Shown here: piece by piece, positions 61,220 through 64,000 of the stretch
Layout: each line of letters opens with the position of its first letter
Position numbering within the stretch: position 1 is the stretch's first letter
NCBI RefSeq assembly: GCF_009742725.1
Contig: NZ_WPHG01000001.1
Location: forward strand, 1,276,001 to 1,340,000
Direction of reading: 5' to 3'
DNA from: Nitratireductor arenosus
GTDB taxonomy: Bacteria > Pseudomonadota > Alphaproteobacteria > Rhizobiales > Rhizobiaceae
DNA: 64,000 nt
Position numbers and translations under genes: made by a program
The notes under the pieces: generated by a model
Database searches by the model: none
Told to the model about the DNA's origin: nothing
Seen by the model: only the letters and a program-made list of their open reading frames with translations

Positions 61220-62524
61220 ATGTTTTATCAGGCCTATGAGTGGAATCATGCCGCGATCCAGCCCTATCGCGCGGTGGCGGACGCGACGCGGCTGTTTTAC
61301 AGCAATCCGCTCAACCCGCTCTCCCACACCGCGTTCGGGCGCTCTGCCGCGGCGATGGCGGAAATGTTCGAGCGCACCACGCGGCGTTACGGCAAGCCCG
61401 ATTTCGGCCTGACCTCCGCCGTGGTCGACTGGAAGCAAGTGCCGGTCAGCGAGGAAATCGTCTGGAAGCGGCCGTTCTGCAACGTAATCCGTTTCAGGCG
61501 CGACCTGCCGGCCGGCCGCAAGCCCGATCCCAAGCTTTTGATCGTGGCGCCGATGTCGGGACACTACGCGACCCTGTTGCGCGGCACGGTCGAGGCGATG
61601 CTGCCACACGCCGACGTTCATATCACCGATTGGGTCGACGCCCGCACGGTACCGCTCTCCAAGGGGCGTTTCGACCTCGACGACTATATCGACTACGTCA
61701 TCGAGATGCTGCACGCGCTCGGGCCTGACACGCATGTCATGGCCGTGTGCCAGCCCTCCGTGCCGGTCCTGGCGGCTGCCGCGGTAATGGAAGCGCGCGG
61801 CGATAAATTCGCGCCCTCGACCATGACGCTGATGGGCGGGCCGATCGACACGCGCATCAACCCGACCGCCGTCAACCAACTCGCCGAGGAAAAGGACCTC
61901 GCCTGGTTCCGCGACAACGCCATCATGCAGGTTCCCTGGCCCAATCCCGGCTTCGCCCGCGAGGTCTATCCGGGCTTTCTGCAGCTTTCGGGCTTCATGA
62001 GCATGAATCTCGACCGGCACATCATCGCCCACAAGGATTTCTTCCTGCATCTGGTCAAGAATGACGGCGATTCGGCCGACAAGCACCGCGATTTTTACGA
62101 CGAGTATCTCGCGGTGATGGATCTGACGGCCGAGTTCTACCTGCAGACGGTCGACACGGTGTTCATCCGCCACGCTTTGCCCAAGGGCGAGATGACCCAT
62201 CGCGGCGAACCGGTCGATCCGGCGGCGATCCGCTCGATCGCGCTGATGACGGTCGAGGGCGAGAACGACGATATTTCCGGCGTCGGCCAGACCAAGGCCG
62301 CGCAGACGCTGTGCACCAATATTCCCGACGACATGCGCGTGCACTACATGCAGCCGGCCGTCGGCCATTACGGCGTCTTCAACGGCTCGCGCTTCCGCGC
62401 CGAGATCGTGCCGCGCATCGTCGATTTCATCACCAGCTATGGCCGTGAAAACCGCGACGCGCTCGGCCGGCACCTGCCCGCCAAAAAGGCCGCCGCCAAG
62501 TCGGCGGGGCGCACCAAGGCCTGA
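61220..62524 (+). CDS. phaZ: Intracellular poly(3-hydroxybutyrate) depolymerase
   Basis: Mobilises PHB granules. The 434-residue protein matches intracellular PHB depolymerases of the PhaZ1 type: MFYQAYEWNHAAIQPYR at the N-terminus, LLIVAPMSGHYATLLRGTVEAML near residue 105 (split here), and VMAVCQPSVPVLAAAA near 173 with the catalytic Cys typical of this type. The catalytic Asp lies near GENDDISGVGQT and the His near QPAVGHYGVFNGSRF. The C-terminal 20 residues are basic (Lys/Ala rich), which may help granule binding. No PHA synthase or phasin is in the window. Confidence 0.95.
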   Translation: MFYQAYEWNHAAIQPYRAVADATRLFYSNPLNPLSHTAFGRSAAAMAEMFERTTRRYGKPDFGLTSAVVDWKQVPVSEEIVWKRPFCNVIRFRRDLPAGRKPDPKLLIVAPMSGHYATLLRGTVEAMLPHADVHITDWVDARTVPLSKGRFDLDDYIDYVIEMLHALGPDTHVMAVCQPSVPVLAAAAVMEARGDKFAPSTMTLMGGPIDTRINPTAVNQLAEEKDLAWFRDNAIMQVPWPNPGFAREVYPGFLQLSGFMSMNLDRHIIAHKDFFLHLVKNDGDSADKHRDFYDEYLAVMDLTAEFYLQTVDTVFIRHALPKGEMTHRGEPVDPAAIRSIALMTVEGENDDISGVGQTKAAQTLCTNIPDDMRVHYMQPAVGHYGVFNGSRFRAEIVPRIVDFITSYGRENRDALGRHLPAKKAAAKSAGRTKA

Positions 62525-62570
62525 TTCAGGGCCTGACCGACCCTGCCGCGCACGGGCGGCGCGGGAGAGA

Positions 62571-62666
62571 GCGTTTCCAGGCGAAGTGGAAACCGGTTCG
62601 CCGTTCGGAAAGGCGTCAAAACAATAAAATAGAGCCGGTCTGCGATTCCGCGAAAAGCAGAACGGA
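62571..62666 (+). repeat. Rhizobial-type intergenic repeat, copy B
   Basis: Second copy of the element at 12221-12318, inverted relative to it. It begins GCGTTTCCAGGCGAAGTGGA and ends near CGAAAAGCAGAACGG. Identity by eye is about 90% with no large gap, though the terminal hairpin is less perfect here. It lies between phaZ and the rpsU terminator, outside coding sequence. Confidence 0.8.
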
Positions 62667-62686
62667 TCGAGAGCGGACCTGCGTAA

Positions 62687-62730
62687 CGAAAAACGGGCCG
62701 CGTGCCTCCGTGCGGGAGGCGCGCGGCCCG
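62687..62730 (-). terminator. Intrinsic terminator of rpsU
   Basis: A long stem: 62694-62702 pairs with 62722-62730 and 62704-62709 with 62715-62720, one mismatch between, 5-base loop. On the minus strand it runs into TTTTTCG. It lies about 30 bases after the rpsU stop. Confidence 0.9.
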
Positions 62731-62758
62731 ATCGACTTTAAAGCCGTAAAGGGTCGGC

Positions 62759-63052
62759 TCAGGCCTGGCCCGGCGTCGCGGCGGCGCCGGCAGCCTGGGG
62801 ACGCGGCGCGCCCGGGCGCACCGGACGCGGCTTCTTCTTCGGTCCGGGCAACAGCCCTTCGCGCTGCGCCAGCTTGCGGGCGGCCTTGCGCGAGCGCCGA
62901 ACGGCCTCGGCCTTTTCGCGTGCGCGGCGCTGCGACGGCTTCTCATAGGACCGGCGCGCCTTCATCTCGCGAAACACGCCCTCGCGCTGCATCTTCTTCT
63001 TCAGCACCTTGAGCGCCTGCTCGACATTGTTGTCTCTGACAAGTACCTGCAA
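62759..63052 (-). CDS. rpsU: 30S ribosomal protein S21, TTG start
   Basis: A 97-residue small-subunit protein needed for initiation. (M)[41 protein letters not shown] and [20 protein letters not shown] identify it. The start is the TTG at 63052, with GGAAG a few bases upstream; ATG starts further upstream add unrelated residues. The C-terminal 30 residues ([18 protein letters not shown]) form a Pro/Lys-rich extension beyond the core. The 258-base spacer to nth shows no gene. Confidence 0.95.
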   Translation of the reverse strand: MQVLVRDNNVEQALKVLKKKMQREGVFREMKARRSYEKPSQRRAREKAEAVRRSRKAARKLAQREGLLPGPKKKPRPVRPGAPRPQAAGAAATPGQA

Positions 63053-63310
63053 TGGTCTTCCTTCGTCTGCGCGACAGCGTCGCTGGTTGCAAACAGCCTT
63101 GCGGCCGGTGTGGCCCGCGTCCTGAACTGGTACGACACGGAACTGTTTCCCTTCCCGGGGGCGAAACGAAAGCCTTCGCCTCTCAGCGGGCTGGCGTGGA
63201 ACGGTCGGGGACCGTCTGCACATACGCCGGGCAATCAGGATGTGGGCACGATGTAATCCATCCGGCCGCGAAGTGCAAGGAAGGCCGCGCCAACGCCGTC
63301 AGGCCCGTCT

Positions 63311-64000
63311 TCAGCCGATTTCTATCGGCGTGAGGGCGGCGGGGATTGCACTGGTCTTTTCAGCGGCCTGGCACAGATCGGCAATCACGCAGCGTTCGCA
63401 TTCGGGCTTGCGCGCCTTGCACACATAGCGTCCGTGCAGGATCAGCCAGTGATGGGCGTGGCGCAGATAGTCCTGTGGAATGATGTCCAGGAAGCGCTTT
63501 TCGACCTCGTCGGGCGTCTTGCCGGGTGCCAGCCCCAGCCGGTTGCCGATCCGCAATATATGCGTATCGACGGCGAATGTCGGCTGCCCGAACGCCATGT
63601 TCAGCACCACGTTGGCGGTCTTGCGGCCGACGCCCGGCAGTTTGGTCAGTTGGTCGCGGTCGGCCGGCACCTGTCCGTCATGATCGCGAATCAGCGCTTG
63701 CGACAGCGCGATGACGTTTTTGGCCTTGTTGCGCCACAGTCCGATGGTGCGGATATGATCGCCGACCCTGTCCTCGCCGAGCGCCAGCATCTTTTGCGGC
63801 GTGTCGGCGACGGCGAACAGCCCGCGCGTCGCCTTGTTGACGCCGATATCGGTCGCCTGGGCCGACAGCACCACCGCGACCAGCAGCGTGAAGGCGTTGA
63901 CATGTTCAAGCTCGCCCTTGGGCTCTGGGCGCTGCACCGCGAAACGGCGGAAAATCTCGCGCACCTCGTCGGAAGAATAGCGCGACCGGGGCTTCTTGCG
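63311..64000 (-). CDS. nth: Endonuclease III, partial
   Basis: Base-excision repair glycosylase/AP-lyase for oxidised pyrimidines. The frame is open to the window edge, so the N-terminus is missing; the first visible residues are RKKPRSRYSSDEVREIFRRF. The helix-hairpin-helix LPGVGRKTANVVLNMAFG carries the catalytic Lys, and FAVDTHILRIGNRLGL the catalytic Asp. The iron-sulfur ligands are the four Cys in VCKARKPECERCVIADLCQ (C-x6-C-x2-C-x5-C). The stop is TGA at 63311. Confidence 0.97.
   Translation of the reverse strand, partial: RKKPRSRYSSDEVREIFRRFAVQRPEPKGELEHVNAFTLLVAVVLSAQATDIGVNKATRGLFAVADTPQKMLALGEDRVGDHIRTIGLWRNKAKNVIALSQALIRDHDGQVPADRDQLTKLPGVGRKTANVVLNMAFGQPTFAVDTHILRIGNRLGLAPGKTPDEVEKRFLDIIPQDYLRHAHHWLILHGRYVCKARKPECERCVIADLCQAAEKTSAIPAALTPIEIG

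Overview
This is a high-GC window of roughly two thirds G+C. It comes from an alphaproteobacterium, most probably of the order Hyphomicrobiales (Rhizobiales). Several things point there: a C4-type 5-aminolevulinate synthase (hemA), an adjacent hprK / EIIA-Man / HPr / chvG-chvI / pckA / ahcY block, the trpF-accD-folC versus trxA-addA-addB arrangement, a DivL-like tyrosine kinase, a full CtrA box, an RpoH-type dnaK promoter and two copies of a rhizobial-type intergenic repeat. A fused glycine/sarcosine-dimethylglycine methyltransferase for de novo glycine betaine synthesis suggests a salt-tolerant, perhaps marine, organism. I see no tRNA, rRNA, CRISPR array, prophage or insertion sequence.

Layout. 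1-10642: histidine utilisation. hutI-hutH-hutG-hutU and a TRAP transporter (dctP-dctQ-dctM, the last cut by the window edge) read leftward; hutF-hutC read rightward; a perfect 16-bp palindrome lies between the two divergent units. 10912-17120: hemA, an acyltransferase, dnaK with a sigma-32 promoter and strong terminator, and a divergent HtpX-like protease. 17573-24064: the betaine methyltransferase, convergent with a very large exported TPR-CHAT (caspase-like) protein, then a Gfo/Idh oxidoreductase. 24209-29926: a leftward translation block (infC, rpmI, rplT, then pheS, a GFA-family gene, pheT). 30136-34003: a hydrolase, DUF2852, a small exported protein, a YgjP-type peptidase and an AI-2E family protein.

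34125-49289: trpF-accD-folC converge on a long leftward run divL, tsaE/amgK fusion, murU, addB, addA, trxA. 49492-57260: ahcY, HPr, EIIA-Man, HprK, ChvG and ChvI read leftward and pckA reads rightward from an AT-rich shared region. 57427-64000: arfB, a CtrA-box-preceded BTLCP peptidase, a flavin reductase, pyrF, DUF1330, a GNAT acetyltransferase, the intracellular PHB depolymerase phaZ, then leftward rpsU and nth (cut by the window end).

The strongest anomaly is in pheT. A 43-codon, in-frame block of about 48% G+C and foreign codon use interrupts a conserved stretch of this essential tRNA synthetase subunit. It contains several short inverted repeats and has the size and behaviour of an in-frame selfish or palindromic element. 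Other points of interest are the exported CHAT protein, the absence of trpB/trpA between trpF and accD, dnaK without an adjacent dnaJ, the GFA gene wedged between pheS and pheT, and a set of non-ATG starts (infC ATT, tsaE TTG, rpsU TTG, possibly CTG for the GNAT gene).
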